Source: Cupriavidus sp. IDO
GTDB taxonomy: Bacteria; Pseudomonadota; Gammaproteobacteria; Burkholderiales; Burkholderiaceae
DNA: 64,000 nt
Assembly: GCF_000812465.1 (NCBI RefSeq)
Contig: NZ_JWMA01000063.1
Span: 57,153-121,152 of the forward strand
Direction: 5' to 3'
The notes beneath the pieces are model-generated. The model had not been told where the DNA came from. It did not search any database and was given only the letters and a program-made list of their open reading frames with translations. Below are positions 42,561 to 51,146 of the stretch, piece after piece (the stretch's first letter is position 1; every line of letters begins with the position of its first letter). The position numbers and the translations under genes are program-made.

Positions 42561-42818
42561 TTACATAATGCTGTCGCCCGATCCATCGCGGTTGGTCATT
42601 CTCGCGCCATCGGTGAACACGTCGCGCCTATCCCCGACTTTCGCCCCATCTGAATAGACGTCGAATTTTGTGGTCTTCCCTCCATCGGTATATGGGTCTC
42701 GCGGCCCCAACACACTAGCGCCGTCGGTGTAGACATCTCGCGGCCCGATGCCGGCATAGACCACCCCGGCGCCAAGCGCCGCACCCGCCGCAGCGAGCAG
42801 TAAGACTGTTCTTACCAT
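42561..42818 (-). CDS. Small exported DxYTDG-repeat protein
   Basis: An 85-residue protein. The N-terminus is a signal peptide (VRTVLLLAAAGAALGAGVVYA). The mature 60 residues are four imperfect tandem repeats of about 12-14 residues built on D-x-[YF]-[TS]-D-G-[AG]: DVYTDGASV, DPYTDGGK, DVYSDGAKV and DVFTDGARM. GGAGG upstream of ATG 42818 and a strong terminator after the stop show that it is a real, independently transcribed gene. Similar DVYTDGA proteins occur in Burkholderiales without assigned function. Acidic/aromatic spacing suggests metal or cell-envelope binding, but that is a guess. The repeats probably form a small extended or solenoid structure. Confidence 0.78.
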   Translation of the reverse strand: MVRTVLLLAAAGAALGAGVVYAGIGPRDVYTDGASVLGPRDPYTDGGKTTKFDVYSDGAKVGDRRDVFTDGARMTNRDGSGDSIM

Positions 42819-43323
42819 TTTTCTCACCTCCATTCAGGTGGTTGCAGGAACCCGAAAAGAATTCTTTTCGCGCCAAATTGCGCGCCGCAACTTCGTACCG
42901 GTTCAATGTATGTCCTGACGCCAGGAGGTTGAATAAGGTAATTCTCCGAAAAATGGCTAGGGGATTGCCCTATTCGATGGCAGGGGCGACTCCGCCCGCC
43001 TGGGCTGCACTCGGACCCTGGCCGAAGGCCCGGAACCCGGCGCGATGACGCTTGCGCTCAAACGGAATCTCGCGTGGAACCCGAACGGCATAGCTCAGCG
43101 ATTCCATCCGACTATGCTTACCACACAGGGGAGTTCTGACGTAGATTCAGAGTAGTCTTGCGGCGCCGTTGCTTCAAAGCACTTCATCTGGCACAGATCT
43201 GGTGCAAATGCGGGATTTGCCACAGGTGCATCGGATGCTAATTTTCGCAAGACCATTGTCATTGCGGCGAACGAGAAAAAAACCTGATGTGCCAGGCGCT
43301 GTTCCGAGAATTTGAGGCGAGCA
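42819..43323. other. Divergent region, repeat peptide / histidine kinase
   Basis: 505 bases with no supported gene. It includes the promoters of both divergent transcripts. An AT-rich stretch occurs at about 42830-42960. GAGG at 43311-43314 is the ribosome site of the kinase. Confidence 0.4.
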
Positions 43324-44994
43324 ATGGTAATCATTCCGCGCGGCCCGAGGCTACGCCTCTTTGTTAACACTGGATTGGTCGCATTGGCGTACTTCGCGGC
43401 GGCAAAGCTGGGACTTGCTTATGCGGTAGTGGGCGGTGCGGTGTCCCTGGTGTGGCCTTCCAGCGGCATCGCCCTCGTCGCGCTGCTTGTTATGGGTTCC
43501 GCAGTTGCCCCCGGAATTGCAATTGGCTCCGCGTTGGCCAACATGTCGGTAGGCGTGCCGCTACCGGTGGCTGCGATGATTGGCCTCGGCGCAACGGCGG
43601 CAGCGTTGACGGGTTCACTATTGTTGAAGCGGGTAGCCCGATTCCAGATTACCCTGGACCGTATCCAGGACGTGATTGCCTTCATCATCCTGGCTGCCAC
43701 GGTCAGCACGGTAGTGAGTGCGCTGATTGGTGCGACTGCCCTCGTCGGAGGGGGCCTGGTGCCAGTCACCAAGTACGGCGCAGCTTTCCTGGAGTGGTGG
43801 CTCGGTGACATGATGGGGGTGCTCGTGGTGGCCCCGCCTCTGCTCAGCCTGCTCGCGTATCCGAGCCCGATCCGCTCCGCAAAGCATGCCGCCGAAGCGT
43901 GCGGGCTGACCGTTGCGATCTTCTGGGTGAGTCACCTTATCTTCGGCGCCACCGAATTAGCCGGGCACGGCTACTATCCGGCAGCCCTCGCGATTTTTCC
44001 GTTCACTATCTGGGCGGCTCTCCGCTTCGATCACCTGGGCACCACCCTCTCAACCTTGCTGGTCTCGATCATCGCCATCTGGGGCACCACGAACGGCACG
44101 GGCCCCTTTGCCGCCGCAACGCCGGTGGATAGCCTCGTGAGATGGTGCGCCTTCGCCAATGTCGTGGCAGTAACCGGACTGCTTCTGGTGGCGGCACACG
44201 CTCAGGAGAAGCGCATCCATGGCCTCCTGCGGGCGTCCCACATCGAACTGGAGCGGCGCGTGCAAGAGCGGACCCGAGACCTGGAGCGGACAAACAATGA
44301 ACTGAAGCAGGAGATGGGGCGACGTCGCCTGCTGGAAGCAGAGCTGATCCGAATCGGCGATCAGCAGCAGAGGCTCATCGGCCGGGAACTGCATGACGGC
44401 CTCGGGCAGCACCTCACCAGCCTGGGCTTCTATTGCACCACCCTGAATCAGGAGCTACAGAAGGATGGCCACCCAGCTGCCGCGGTGGCGGCTACCATCG
44501 TCGAACTGGTGAAGCAGGCGTCATTGCTGACTCGCAAGATTGCCCATGGCCTGGATCCGGTCGCAATGGAATCTGGTGGCCTTACGGTCGCCTTGCAAGG
44601 GCTGGCACAGACGACTCGCTCGCTGAATGGCATAGACTGCACGCTACGCGTCGAGCCGAATGTGGACTTGCTGGATCCGCCGCTGCAGATCAATCTTTAT
44701 CGTGCGGCACAGGAAGCCGTCAATAATGCCCTGAAATACAGCCAGGGCCGCCACATCTGGATCGACCTGGAGCGCGAAGGCGCCATGCAGAGGCTTTCCA
44801 TCAGTGACGACGGGGTGGGGGTCGACCTGAAACAAATGGAGTGTGCCTCGGGACTGGGACTTCACAACCTGCGTCACCGGGCAAGCCTTCTCGGCGGCTC
44901 TTGCACTGTCGCCCGCAATGCCATGGGTGGCACCACGGTTGCCATCTACTATCCGATATCGGAGAGTCCCGGCCATGGAAGAGAAGTCAACTAG
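43324..44994 (+). CDS. MASE1 sensor histidine kinase (NarX/HisKA_3 type)
   Basis: A 556-residue membrane kinase. Residues 10-290 form the MASE1 domain with about 8-9 helices (ALAYFAAAKLGLAYAVVGGAVSLVWPSSGIALVAL is its first half). A coiled-coil linker (HIELERRVQERTRDLERTN) follows, then the HisKA_3 dimerisation domain with phospho-acceptor His357 in IGRELHDGLGQHLTSLG. The HATPase comes last (N box AAQEAVNNALKYS, G boxes ISDDGVG and GLGLHNLRHRA). GAGG 7 bases before ATG 43324 sets the start. MASE1 ligands are not well known. The response regulator gene overlaps its 3' end by 20 bases. Confidence 0.92.
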   Translation: MVIIPRGPRLRLFVNTGLVALAYFAAAKLGLAYAVVGGAVSLVWPSSGIALVALLVMGSAVAPGIAIGSALANMSVGVPLPVAAMIGLGATAAALTGSLLLKRVARFQITLDRIQDVIAFIILAATVSTVVSALIGATALVGGGLVPVTKYGAAFLEWWLGDMMGVLVVAPPLLSLLAYPSPIRSAKHAAEACGLTVAIFWVSHLIFGATELAGHGYYPAALAIFPFTIWAALRFDHLGTTLSTLLVSIIAIWGTTNGTGPFAAATPVDSLVRWCAFANVVAVTGLLLVAAHAQEKRIHGLLRASHIELERRVQERTRDLERTNNELKQEMGRRRLLEAELIRIGDQQQRLIGRELHDGLGQHLTSLGFYCTTLNQELQKDGHPAAAVAATIVELVKQASLLTRKIAHGLDPVAMESGGLTVALQGLAQTTRSLNGIDCTLRVEPNVDLLDPPLQINLYRAAQEAVNNALKYSQGRHIWIDLEREGAMQRLSISDDGVGVDLKQMECASGLGLHNLRHRASLLGGSCTVARNAMGGTTVAIYYPISESPGHGREVN

Positions 44995-45640
44995 CCCGGG
45001 TCGCGCGACGCAGATCCTGATCGTGGATGACCACCCCATCATCCGGGAGGGGTTAGCGCACTTGCTGAATCAGCATGAGGATCTGCACGTCTGCTGCGCG
45101 GCCGCGAGTGCCGAAGAGGCTCTGGCGAAGATGGCCTGCCGGCCTGAAATGGCGATTGTGGACCTCAGCCTGCACTCGAACTCCGGCCTGGAGCTTGTCA
45201 AGACGCTCCGGCAACACTATCCAGACCTGGCAATCCTCGTCCTCAGCATGCATGACGAATCCCAGTTTGCCGAACGCGCACTGCGGGCAGGGGCAAACGG
45301 GTACCTGATGAAACTCGAGGCCACGGAGCACATTATGAACGCCGTCCGCGAGGTGCGCGCCGGCAATACCTACCTGAGCGCCGCCATGCATGACAAGCTG
45401 GCGCGGGCCCTGACGGTTCCCAAGAAAGATCCGACGGGCTCGATCGCGAGCCTTTCGGAACGGGAGTTCGAGGTCCTCCACCTGATCGGACTCGGCTTCG
45501 GCACCCGCGAGATCGCCAGGAAACTGAATCGTAGCGTCAAGACCATCGAGGCACATCAGGCCAACATTAAGGAAAAGCTGGATATTCCTAACGGCAAGGA
45601 ACTGATGCGCTTCGCCATACAGTGGATCGAGAGCCAATAG
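44975..45640 (+). CDS. NarL/FixJ-family response regulator
   Basis: A 221-residue regulator: receiver domain 12-125 with acidic pocket (DD at 18-19), phospho-acceptor Asp63 (AIVDLSLHS) and Lys113 (GYLMKLEA), then a LuxR-type helix-turn-helix at about 155-215 (LSEREFEVLHLIGLGFGTREIARKLNRSVKTIEAHQANIKEKL). Start 44975 overlaps the kinase by 20 bases, giving coupled expression. Phosphorylation by the MASE1 kinase would activate DNA binding. Targets are not visible; the DxYTDG peptide gene is the nearest divergent promoter. Confidence 0.93.
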   Translation: MEEKSTSPGRATQILIVDDHPIIREGLAHLLNQHEDLHVCCAAASAEEALAKMACRPEMAIVDLSLHSNSGLELVKTLRQHYPDLAILVLSMHDESQFAERALRAGANGYLMKLEATEHIMNAVREVRAGNTYLSAAMHDKLARALTVPKKDPTGSIASLSEREFEVLHLIGLGFGTREIARKLNRSVKTIEAHQANIKEKLDIPNGKELMRFAIQWIESQ

Positions 45641-45661
45641 AGCGGATCCGCGTCCCCAGGG

Positions 45662-46648
45662 TCAGTCAATGCTTGCGCCCGACTGCTTCACCACAGCCTC
45701 CCATTTGGCGCTCTCTGTCTTGATATATGCGCCCAGTTCCTCCGGTGTCGAACCAACCGGCACGATGCCGTCGGTAAGAAAGCGCTGGCGCAGGTCCGAG
45801 CTCTTGATCAGTCCGGCGATCTCGCTGCTCAGGCGCGTAATGATCGGCTTCGGTGTACCCCGTGGCGCCATCAGGGCGTACCACACATTGGACTCGTAGC
45901 CGGGCACGCCAGCTTCGGCAATGGTGGGGACGTCAGGCATCGATACCGCCCGATTCGCGGTAGACACGGCCAATACCCGCAGCTTGCCTGCCTTGATCTG
46001 CTGCGCCGCGAGCCCATAGCTGGCAAACATGGCGCTCACCTGCCCGGCCAGCAGCGCTGGCATGGCCGGGCCGGCGCCCTTGAAGGGAACGTGCACAAGG
46101 TCGATGCCGGCCTTCGATTTCAGCAATTCCATTGATAGGTGCGGACCGCTGCCATTGCCCGACGATCCATACGTGTACTTGCCCGGATTGGCCCTGGCCA
46201 GCTTGATGAACTCGGCCAGATTGCGCGCCGGGACCGACGGGTGCACCACCAGGAAGTACGGCGCCGAAGCCAGCAGGGACACTGGCTCGAAATCCTTGAC
46301 GGGATCATAGGACAGGTTGCGGTACAGGCTCCGGTTGACGGCGAGTTGCGCGGTCAGCGCCAGTACCAGGGTATAGCCATCGTTGGGCGCCTTTGCCACC
46401 ATGTCCATGCCGATATTGCCGTTGGCGCCGCCGTGATTGTCCATGATGAAGCGCTGCCCGGTGCGCTGTGAAAGATACAGGGCAAGAGGCCGTCCGACGA
46501 TATCCCCGCCGCCACCCACGGCATATGGCACGATCACGCGAACGGGCTTGCTTGGATAGGCGTCGGCTTGCGCGCCATGCGCCGCCGCGGCTGCACATAG
46601 CAGCGCCATTGCGACGAGTCTTCCCACTTGTTTGGTGGCTTGGAACAT
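45662..46648 (-). CDS. Bug-family tripartite tricarboxylate receptor linked to lyase gene
   Basis: A 328-residue exported receptor: signal peptide LVAMALLCAAAAAHGAQA, then YPSKPVRVIVPYAVGGGGDIVGRPLALYLSQ, the NHGGANGNIGMD segment, SSGNGSGPHLSMELL, HVPFKGAGPAMPALL and VPTIAEAGVPGYES. AAAGGAG 8 bases upstream supports the start. It lies 35 bases after a fumarase/ASL-superfamily lyase gene on the same strand, so its ligand is probably that enzyme's substrate. No TctAB genes adjoin. Confidence 0.93.
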   Translation of the reverse strand: MFQATKQVGRLVAMALLCAAAAAHGAQADAYPSKPVRVIVPYAVGGGGDIVGRPLALYLSQRTGQRFIMDNHGGANGNIGMDMVAKAPNDGYTLVLALTAQLAVNRSLYRNLSYDPVKDFEPVSLLASAPYFLVVHPSVPARNLAEFIKLARANPGKYTYGSSGNGSGPHLSMELLKSKAGIDLVHVPFKGAGPAMPALLAGQVSAMFASYGLAAQQIKAGKLRVLAVSTANRAVSMPDVPTIAEAGVPGYESNVWYALMAPRGTPKPIITRLSSEIAGLIKSSDLRQRFLTDGIVPVGSTPEELGAYIKTESAKWEAVVKQSGASID

Positions 46649-46683
46649 TGCATGGTCTCCTTTGCGTATGGTTTTGGTTGCGT

Positions 46684-48048
46684 TCAGTCCAGCCAGCCGC
46701 TTGCCCGGATTTTGTCGAGAAGCGCTTCGACGATTGCCGGCGCCAGCCCGACATAGGTAGCTGGGTCAAGCAGCTGCTTGAGTAATACGGGATCCAGCGC
46801 GTCGCGGACCGCGGCGTTGCGCAACAGGGCTTGCTCGAACGTGATGCCAGCTTCCATCCCGTGCATGGCGGCGGCGTAGACCAGCTCATGCGCGCTTTGC
46901 TTGCCTACTTTCTCCGCGAGCGCGAACATCACGCGCTCGGACATCAGGAAGCCACCGAGCAGGTCCAGGTTGGCCCGCATCCGGTCAGTCTTTACCGTCA
47001 GGCCGGACAGCGCCTGTTCCATCATTGCCAGCATGGCCGCCGTCATCATGCAGGCCTCGGGAACCGCTTTCCACTCCATCCGCACAGCGGCCACATCGCG
47101 TTCGTGCTCGGCCATCTGCGCGTCGTGCATCATCGCCACGCTGTAGCGGATCGCGCGACTCAGGGTGACGACCGTCTCCACCACTGCAGGGTTCCGCTTA
47201 TGCGGCATGGTGGACGAGCCCACCTTGCCTTCGCTGAAAGGCTCAGCCAGTTCGCCCACCTCGTCGGCCTCGAGGTTCATGATCTCGTTGGCGATCTTGC
47301 CCAGCGTCGCGCCGAGCAATCCCAGCACGCCGACATACTCCGCAAGCCGGTCCCGCGCGGGCTGCCAGCTTATCTCGGCCACATTCAATCCCAGGCGCGC
47401 CATGACCCGCTTTTCCAGCTCGATGGCGTGCGGACCGAAGGACGCCTTGGTGCCAACCGCCCCAACCATCTGGCCGACAAAGGTGCGCTCCTCCAGCGCC
47501 GCCAGACGCTCATTGTGGCGGCCAAGTTCCGCCAGCCATATCGCGCATTTATGGCCAAAGGTAATCGGCAAAGCCTGTACCGAATGCGTGCGGCCTGCCA
47601 TCGGGGTGTGCTTGTGCGCGTTGGCAAGCCGGTACAGCGCCTGCGCTACCGCAGCCAGGTCGCGCGTCAGGATGTGGTGCGCTTCCCGGACCTGCAGCAT
47701 CATGCCGGTGTCGTATACGTCCTGAGAGGTCGGGCCGAAATGCACGAACTCCCCGGCTTCGCCATCACACTGGCGCTGCAGGGCACGCACCGCTGGCACC
47801 AGCGGGTGCTTGACGCGGCGAACCTCCATGGCAAGCTGCTCCAGGTCGAAGTGCGCCACCCGCGCCCGCGCGGCAATCTCCCGTGCCGCGGCCGCAGGGA
47901 TGATTTCCAGTCCTGCCTGTTCCAGCGCCAGCGCCGCCTCGAAGTCCAACCACTTCTGCACCCGGTTCTCTTCCGAGAACACGGCGCGCATCTCGTCCGT
48001 GCTCCACATATGCTGCTGGAGGGCCTGGTCGAACACACTGCTTGTCAT
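46684..48048 (-). CDS. Fumarase/adenylosuccinate lyase-superfamily enzyme, catabolic type
   Basis: A 454-residue lyase. Motifs: GPTSQDVYDTG, AGRTHSVQALPITFGHK (proton-transfer His154), and the family signature GSSTMPHKRNP at 277-287 with the catalytic serine loop. Members remove fumarate-type products by anti beta-elimination or cycloisomerise carboxymuconate. Biosynthetic PurB is longer and differently placed; coupling with a Bug receptor and a divergent LysR points to catabolism of an imported carboxylate or N-succinyl/aspartate-like compound. 3-carboxy-cis,cis-muconate cycloisomerase (PcaB-like) is the main alternative. Exact reaction unknown. Confidence 0.85.
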   Translation of the reverse strand: MTSSVFDQALQQHMWSTDEMRAVFSEENRVQKWLDFEAALALEQAGLEIIPAAAAREIAARARVAHFDLEQLAMEVRRVKHPLVPAVRALQRQCDGEAGEFVHFGPTSQDVYDTGMMLQVREAHHILTRDLAAVAQALYRLANAHKHTPMAGRTHSVQALPITFGHKCAIWLAELGRHNERLAALEERTFVGQMVGAVGTKASFGPHAIELEKRVMARLGLNVAEISWQPARDRLAEYVGVLGLLGATLGKIANEIMNLEADEVGELAEPFSEGKVGSSTMPHKRNPAVVETVVTLSRAIRYSVAMMHDAQMAEHERDVAAVRMEWKAVPEACMMTAAMLAMMEQALSGLTVKTDRMRANLDLLGGFLMSERVMFALAEKVGKQSAHELVYAAAMHGMEAGITFEQALLRNAAVRDALDPVLLKQLLDPATYVGLAPAIVEALLDKIRASGWLD

Positions 48049-48076
48049 GGTTGATGCCTTCTGTCGCGGAAAAGGG

Positions 48077-48119
48077 AATGACAGTCATTCTGGGGTGACA
48101 AAATCATTCTGTAAAATGA
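48077..48119. promoter_or_regulatory. LysR-type operator sites between lyase and lysR
   Basis: A perfect odd-centred palindrome AATGAC-A-GTCATT at 48077-48089 and a second related site TCATT-N6-AATGA at 48104-48119 lie in the 107-base divergent region. The shared half-site TCATT fits a dimeric or tetrameric LysR regulator binding two sites over both promoters. Confidence 0.6.
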
Positions 48120-48155
48120 CATGTTTGGAGACAATCATTACCAAAATGGCATGAT

Positions 48156-49051
48156 ATGACGCTACAACAACTGCGCTGCATCCAGGCAGTGATCGACAGC
48201 AAGCTGAGCGTTTCGCGCGCGGCGGATGCACTGCACACCACGCAACCTGCGGTCAGCAAGCTGATCCGCGCGCTCGAGAATGAGATCGGTATCGAGTTGT
48301 TCGTGCGTCGTGGAAACCGGCTGGTGGGTCTCACCGATGCAGGGCAGGAAGCGGCCGCGCTTGCAAGACGCGTCCTGAACGACACGCGCGCTTTGTCAAA
48401 CCTGGCACGTACGGCCGAGGCGATGAACAGCGGAACGCTGCGTATCGGCACTACGCATATCCATGCCCGATATGCGCTGCTCGACGTCATCAAAGGTTCC
48501 GCCGCGCCTTCCCGGATATCGATCTGGAACTGGCGCAGGGCACGCCCGCGGAAATCCTGCGGTGGGTCAGCGAAGGCGCCGTGGACCTTGGCATCTCGAC
48601 GCTGCCGCAAAGCACCCCCGCGGGCATCATCTCGATCGATGCCTATCCGATCCGCCGCTGCCTGATCGTGCCCCGCGATCATCCGCTCGTGCGGCGCAAA
48701 AAGGTCACCATCGAGAATATCGCCCAGTACCCGTTAGTGGCCTATGACGAGCGCTTCAATTCGGGCTGGGCCGTGCTGCGCGAGTTCGAGCGCCATGGAC
48801 TCTCCCCACGCGTAGTGGTAAGAGCCACCGATGCCAATGTCATCAAAGCCTATGTTGCCGCGGGCCTCGGTGTTGCCGTACTCCAGCAGATGGCGCTCGA
48901 GCCAGACAGGGACACTGACCTGGCGGTGATCGAGACAGGCCGCATATTCCCGCCATCCATGGCGGTAATCAGCCTGCGTGCCGACCAGTTCGTGCGGGGC
49001 TATATGCAAGCCTTTATCGACATGCTTTCGCCGGGCGAAGCCCGATCATGA
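48156..49051 (+). pseudogene. LysR-family regulator gene with one frameshift
   Basis: Codons from ATG 48156 encode a normal LysR N-terminus of the CysB-like type (LQQLRCIQAVIDSKLSVSRAADALHTTQPAVSKLIRALENEIG). Around 48491-48500 the frame slips: the next residues in the original frame are nonsense. The frame one base over continues the effector domain (FRRAFPDIDLELAQGTPAEIL, then VDLGISTLPQSTPAGII) to the stop at 49051. Restoring one base gives a 298-residue protein of normal length. It is divergent from the lyase-Bug operon, which it should control. Either a recent mutation or a sequencing error; everything else in it looks intact. Confidence 0.85.
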
Positions 49052-49123
49052 CTCGGAACGCGCGGCACCCGCGCAACATCCGCCCAGGCAGCAGGCAACG
49101 CGCGGGGCCCGCTCACCACCACC

Positions 49124-49663
49124 TTACGCGACGGCCGGGAAGTCCAGTGTCGTGTCGTTGACGCGATTGAGCATGTTCGTGAAAAGAATCGCGCTCACCG
49201 CCTGAATCGCCTCGACGATCTGTCCATCGCTGTAGCCCGCCACGCGCACAGCTTCCAGGCTGGCCGCCGGCAGCGTGCCGCGGGTGCTGACCAGCTCCAC
49301 CGCAAAGCGCGTCAGCGCGTCGATCTTCGCATCGTCCGGATAGCTGCCCTCGCGCAACAGGCGCGTCTGGGCTTCCGTATAGCCAGCCATCTTCCCCGTC
49401 AGCGAATGCGCGGCCACGCAGTAGTCACAGCCGCTGTGCTCGCTCACCGAGAGGTTGATCGCTTCCAGTTCGAGGGCGGACAGCGAACCACCCTTGAGCA
49501 CCTGGTTGGTTTGCAGGGCCTGCGCCAGCACGGCGGGGGCATTGCTGCCGATGGTGGCATAGGCATTGGGCACCATGCCGACGCCCTTCCGGATGGCGCC
49601 GAACAGTTCGGCGGCCTTGCCAGTGGCTTGCGCGACGGGAATGGTATGCAGGCGGGTGGTCAT
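49124..49663 (-). CDS. AhpD/carboxymuconolactone decarboxylase-like peroxidase-type protein
   Basis: A 179-residue all-helical protein of the AhpD/CMD family. The catalytic region is SEHSGCDYCVAAHSLTGKMAG with the CxxC pair and following His needed for peroxide or thiol chemistry; NAYATIGSNAPAVL is the usual N-terminal helix. GGAG 8 bases upstream selects ATG 49663. Such proteins reduce peroxides with an alkylhydroperoxidase-like mechanism. It is divergent from an AraC-type regulator 140 bases away, an arrangement often seen when AraC controls it. Confidence 0.9.
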   Translation of the reverse strand: MTTRLHTIPVAQATGKAAELFGAIRKGVGMVPNAYATIGSNAPAVLAQALQTNQVLKGGSLSALELEAINLSVSEHSGCDYCVAAHSLTGKMAGYTEAQTRLLREGSYPDDAKIDALTRFAVELVSTRGTLPAASLEAVRVAGYSDGQIVEAIQAVSAILFTNMLNRVNDTTLDFPAVA

Positions 49664-49803
49664 GATCGATCTCCAGTTCATTCAGGGGGTGAGGGGAATC
49701 ACCTGGGTTGATGTGCGGCGCTTCCTTGGACTTCATGGTAGGTGTGCCGGCGATCCGGAAAGGTTAGAATCTGCTCATCTTTTTGCGCGATCGTCTCAGC
49801 CTC

Positions 49804-50760
49804 ATGGACAGCCTCAGTGAACTGGTCCGCCTGCTGTCGCCCTCCGGCACGGTCGACCTGCATTGCCGCGTGGCCGGTGCCTGGTCCGCGCACAATGCGC
49901 AGGCCGCGCCAGGCCACGTGCCGTATCACGTGATCCTGGACGGGCGCGCGGAAATCCTGTCGGGCAAGGAGGCCTTGCGGGTCTCGGCGGGCGATGTCCT
50001 GGTGTTTCCGCACGGGGCCGCGCACACCATCGTCGGCGTCAAGGGCAGGGCCGGGCGCGCAGCGGAATCGCGCCATTTCAATGGGATGGTCACGGAAATC
50101 ACGGTAGCCGGCGCTGGCGCGCCGCTGGACATCCTGTGCGGCACCTTTGTGCTCGGCAATTCGGCGGACATCCTGCTGCGCTCACTGCCCGAGGTGCTGT
50201 GCGTCACGACAGCCCCTCGCGATGCGGACACCACCAGCCACGATTCTGACTGGCTGCGCGGACTCATCGGCATGATGCATGTGGAGGCAGACCGACCCCA
50301 GCCGGGCGGCGCGGCCATCATTGCGGACCTGTCCACCGCGCTCTTTACCATCCTGCTGCGCACGCTGGTCGCGCGCGGATCGGTGGCACAGGGACTGCTC
50401 GCCCTGATGGCGGATGCCCGCATGGCGAAAGCCGTGGATGCCGTGGTGCGCGCTCCGGAGCAGCCATGGAGCGTGGATCGTCTCGCGGCCATCTGCAACG
50501 TCTCGCGCGCGACGCTGGCACGGCGCTTTGCGCAGCTGGGAGGCATCACGCCACTGGAACTGGTCACCACGCTGCGCATGGAGCGCGCCGCGCGGCTGTT
50601 GCGACAGGATGAGCTGTCCGCCGCCACCGTGGGCGAGCGATGCGGCTACGCCTCGCAGGCCGCGTTTGGCCGCGTGTTCACGCAGCATTTCGGCGTGGGG
50701 CCAGGCGCATACCGGCGCCGGCATCGCGAGAAGCGCAGCGAGGCCCCTGATACCCCATAG
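49804..50760 (+). CDS. AraC-family regulator with cupin sensor domain
   Basis: A 318-residue regulator. Residues 15-130 are a cupin (HVPYHVILDGRAEILSGKEA, LRVSAGDVLVFPHGAAHTIV), and residues about 205-310 the double helix-turn-helix of AraC (WSVDRLAAICNVSRATLARRFAQLGGITPLELVTTLRMERAARLL, then CGYASQAAFGRVFTQHFGVGPGAYRR). The cupin type with H-x-x-x-L-x-G resembles the AraC group that controls AhpD-like and oxidoreductase genes. ATG 49804 is used; an upstream TTG (49783) is possible. Directly after its stop lies the tail of a broken dehydrogenase gene. Confidence 0.9.
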   Translation: MDSLSELVRLLSPSGTVDLHCRVAGAWSAHNAQAAPGHVPYHVILDGRAEILSGKEALRVSAGDVLVFPHGAAHTIVGVKGRAGRAAESRHFNGMVTEITVAGAGAPLDILCGTFVLGNSADILLRSLPEVLCVTTAPRDADTTSHDSDWLRGLIGMMHVEADRPQPGGAAIIADLSTALFTILLRTLVARGSVAQGLLALMADARMAKAVDAVVRAPEQPWSVDRLAAICNVSRATLARRFAQLGGITPLELVTTLRMERAARLLRQDELSAATVGERCGYASQAAFGRVFTQHFGVGPGAYRRRHREKRSEAPDTP

Positions 50761-51146
50761 CCCGGCGGCATGCCACGCGACTGGCCGAAGCCGGCAAGCC
50801 GCGACCGGTGATCGATCCGCGCCGCTTCGGCCTGGACACGGGGCGGAGGCTGCCTATGAACTTGTCGCCGCCGGCACCGCCCGGACCAAGGTCGTGGTCG
50901 ACGTCCGGCAGGGACGGCGAGATCGCTAGAAAGTCCCGCAAAATGTCTTCTGCCAGTCGCACGGCTAGCTCCCGTTCCCGCGTTGCACCTCGTAGAATGT
51001 GCTTATGTCCTGGAGAGCAGCCTTCAGGCTTGTTCTGCTTCGCTGGCCATTGCCAGGCTGAAGCTGGATTGGTCGGAGGGACACGTCGCATCGGTCGGAG
51101 ACAGGCACACTATCCCGGCAACGAGCAGCGGCGAGGCAGGTGATCC
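50761..51146. other. Intergenic region with a dehydrogenase remnant
   Basis: 386 bases between araC-like and tolA-like genes. The first 170 bases carry the dehydrogenase fragment listed next. In the remainder (50930-51146) I see no gene. GAGGCAGG at 51132-51139 is the tolA ribosome site. Confidence 0.45.
50778..50929 (+). pseudogene. 3' fragment of a zinc-type alcohol dehydrogenase/quinone oxidoreductase gene
   Basis: One frame reads RLAEAGKPRPVIDPRRFGLD; after a slip in the G-run at about 50839-50842, the next frame reads AEAAYELVAAGTARTKVVVD to TAG at 50929. Together they give the C-terminal segment of MDR-family dehydrogenases (K-x-R-P-V-I-D...F-x-L-x-x-A-x-x-A-y-x-x-x-x-x-x-x-x-G-K-V-V-x-D-V). 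Only about 50 of some 330 codons remain and the frame is broken. It is the debris of a gene once next to the AraC-type regulator. Confidence 0.65.

Noticed and set aside
42227..42586. A 119-codon minus-strand frame after the DxYTDG gene
   Set aside because: A strong rho-independent terminator (42460-42493) lies inside it and it has no recognisable domain.
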